Assembly (NCBI RefSeq): GCF_031877795.1
Contig: NC_133933.1
Coordinates: forward strand, 68,960,003-69,024,002
Length of the DNA stretch: 64,000 bases
Source of the DNA: Strix aluco
Lineage: Eukaryota; Chordata; Aves; Strigiformes; Strigidae
Direction: 5' to 3'
Positions 63,001-64,000 of this stretch are shown piece after piece; positions within the stretch are counted from its first letter, which is position 1; the number at the start of each line of letters is the position of its first letter. The translations under genes were made by a program, and so were the position numbers. The notes below the pieces were generated by a model. The model worked only from the letters and a program-made list of their open reading frames with translations, had not been told where the DNA came from and did no database searches.

Positions 63001-64000
63001 GCAAATAAAATCCTTTGAGGACACAGAGCCAACAGGATTTCAGCTGAGAAGAATTCTTATGAAAATATGGATATCCTGGAGAGGACAGGAGGGCTCTGTG
63101 TGATGCGAGGATAGTTTCCTAGCTCATTCCCCTCACAGTAATGCACCTGCCTCAAAAAACAACTCCTACAGTACTTTAAAGTTATGAGGCTATTTTTTAA
63201 ATGGTTGGAGATTTTTTGCTCTAATAGAAATATGCTTAATTTAAGTGCGTAGTTTGTCCAGCCGAAAAGAGGCCAACACCCAAATAAAATAAATAGCAAA
63301 AAAGGTCTGCAGTCCAAGGCCCCAGCAACAGGACCCATGAGATATATTCACAGGGGCAGCCACCACCACCAGCAGCACGCAGGGTGCCAGGTTTAGAAGG
63401 CTGGAAGGAGAACAGCGTTTCAGAGAGCAGTATGGAAATCTTATGGAGGAGGTAGAGGCTTTTGTGAAAGAGAAGATAGTGCTGAGCCCTCAGGAGAAAT
63501 TTCTGAGGCTGAGAGACAGATCAAAGCTGTGGCTGAATAGATCAAAGATCTCAAAAATAAATGTACGTGCACAGCAAGCTGCCTGGTTTGCCTGATTGAA
63601 AGCCATTTTTCAACAAGTTTCCTTGCATATCAGATTAGCCAACAAAGCATGTGGTGCTCAGAATAGAGTACTGGGAAACGCCACCAGTAAAAATTGGACA
63701 CTCACCATTATCTACTTCTCTAGCTATAAGCACCAGAATATAGGTCTGACAGCTCTAAAGCGCAGGAGAGGATTAATAAGAGATTTTTCACAAATAGCTA
63801 GAAACTGAGGGATGGGCTGCAGGATGGAGAAGGGGTGCTTATTTCAGGGAGGCCTGGCTGAGGCATGTTGAGAATTCCAGATTTTTTGAAAATCCCTTCA
63901 ACGTGTATCTAGCTGGGTACTCTGAATCGCTGGGCTGAATTGCTCCTTGGTGAAATCCATTAACCCCAGACAGAGGAGGAGAGTGGAAAATTCCCTCTGT
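60044..64000. other. Non-coding sequence, no gene seen
   Basis: AT-rich to mixed sequence. Near 61,771 a short ATAGAATAAGGACTGGAAGGG resembles a CR1 3' end only weakly. Open frames are short and overlapping, and no coding or RNA gene can be supported up to the end of the window. Confidence 0.55.

Noticed and set aside
1..64000. CRISPR array, tRNA/rRNA genes, bacterial operons or phage genes
   Set aside because: No regularly spaced identical repeats, no cloverleaf with intact box A and box B outside the SINE fossils, and no ribosome-binding-site-led gene runs. The sequence is clearly vertebrate nuclear DNA.

Overview
The window looks like nuclear DNA from a bird. The clearest evidence is a 5'-truncated CR1 LINE on the minus strand near 48.65-49.48 kb, with a recognisable reverse-transcriptase C-terminal region and the CR1-type 3' tail. 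A second line of evidence is a complete solitary LTR at 33,997-34,619 that matches, from memory, a retroviral LTR family common in bird genomes. Base composition (AT-rich with local GC and CpG patches), sparse repeats and long stretches without open frames fit an intergenic region or a very large intron. Nothing suggests bacterial, plasmid or viral genome organisation.

No host protein-coding gene, tRNA, rRNA or CRISPR array could be supported. The open frames present (longest 163-164 codons) carry no recognisable domain, occur on both strands in overlapping sets, often follow purine-rich or GC-rich tracts, and look like chance. The only convincing protein-coding ancestry is the decayed CR1 reverse-transcriptase frame.

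Layout: 0-34 kb is mostly unique AT-rich sequence. It holds a MIR-like ancient SINE fossil (about 2.04-2.15 kb), a 74-base imperfect palindrome (21.3 kb), a 49-base pyrimidine tract (22.3 kb), one fairly clear and one weak fossil of an ancient L3/MIR-type retroposon (23.8 and 25.3 kb), and simple repeats. At 34.0-34.6 kb is the solo LTR, bounded by a perfect 5-bp target duplication. A GC/CpG-rich patch follows at 36.3-37.1 kb. From 38 to 46 kb the sequence is unique apart from a second MIR-like fossil (41.5-41.7 kb), a minimal CR1 tail (44.47 kb) and a three-copy tandem repeat (45.6 kb). A CpG cluster sits at 46.25-46.55 kb, the CR1 at 48.65-49.48 kb, a pair of adjacent perfect hairpins at 52.15-52.20 kb, TAAT-rich sequence at 55.6-55.9 kb and another CpG cluster at 59.8-60.0 kb.

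I found no convincing new biological system. The most checkable items are the solo LTR with its target duplication, the deep retroposon fossils, the palindrome, the twin hairpins and the CpG-retaining patches, which are candidate regulatory elements. Family names come from recalled consensus features, not from a database search.
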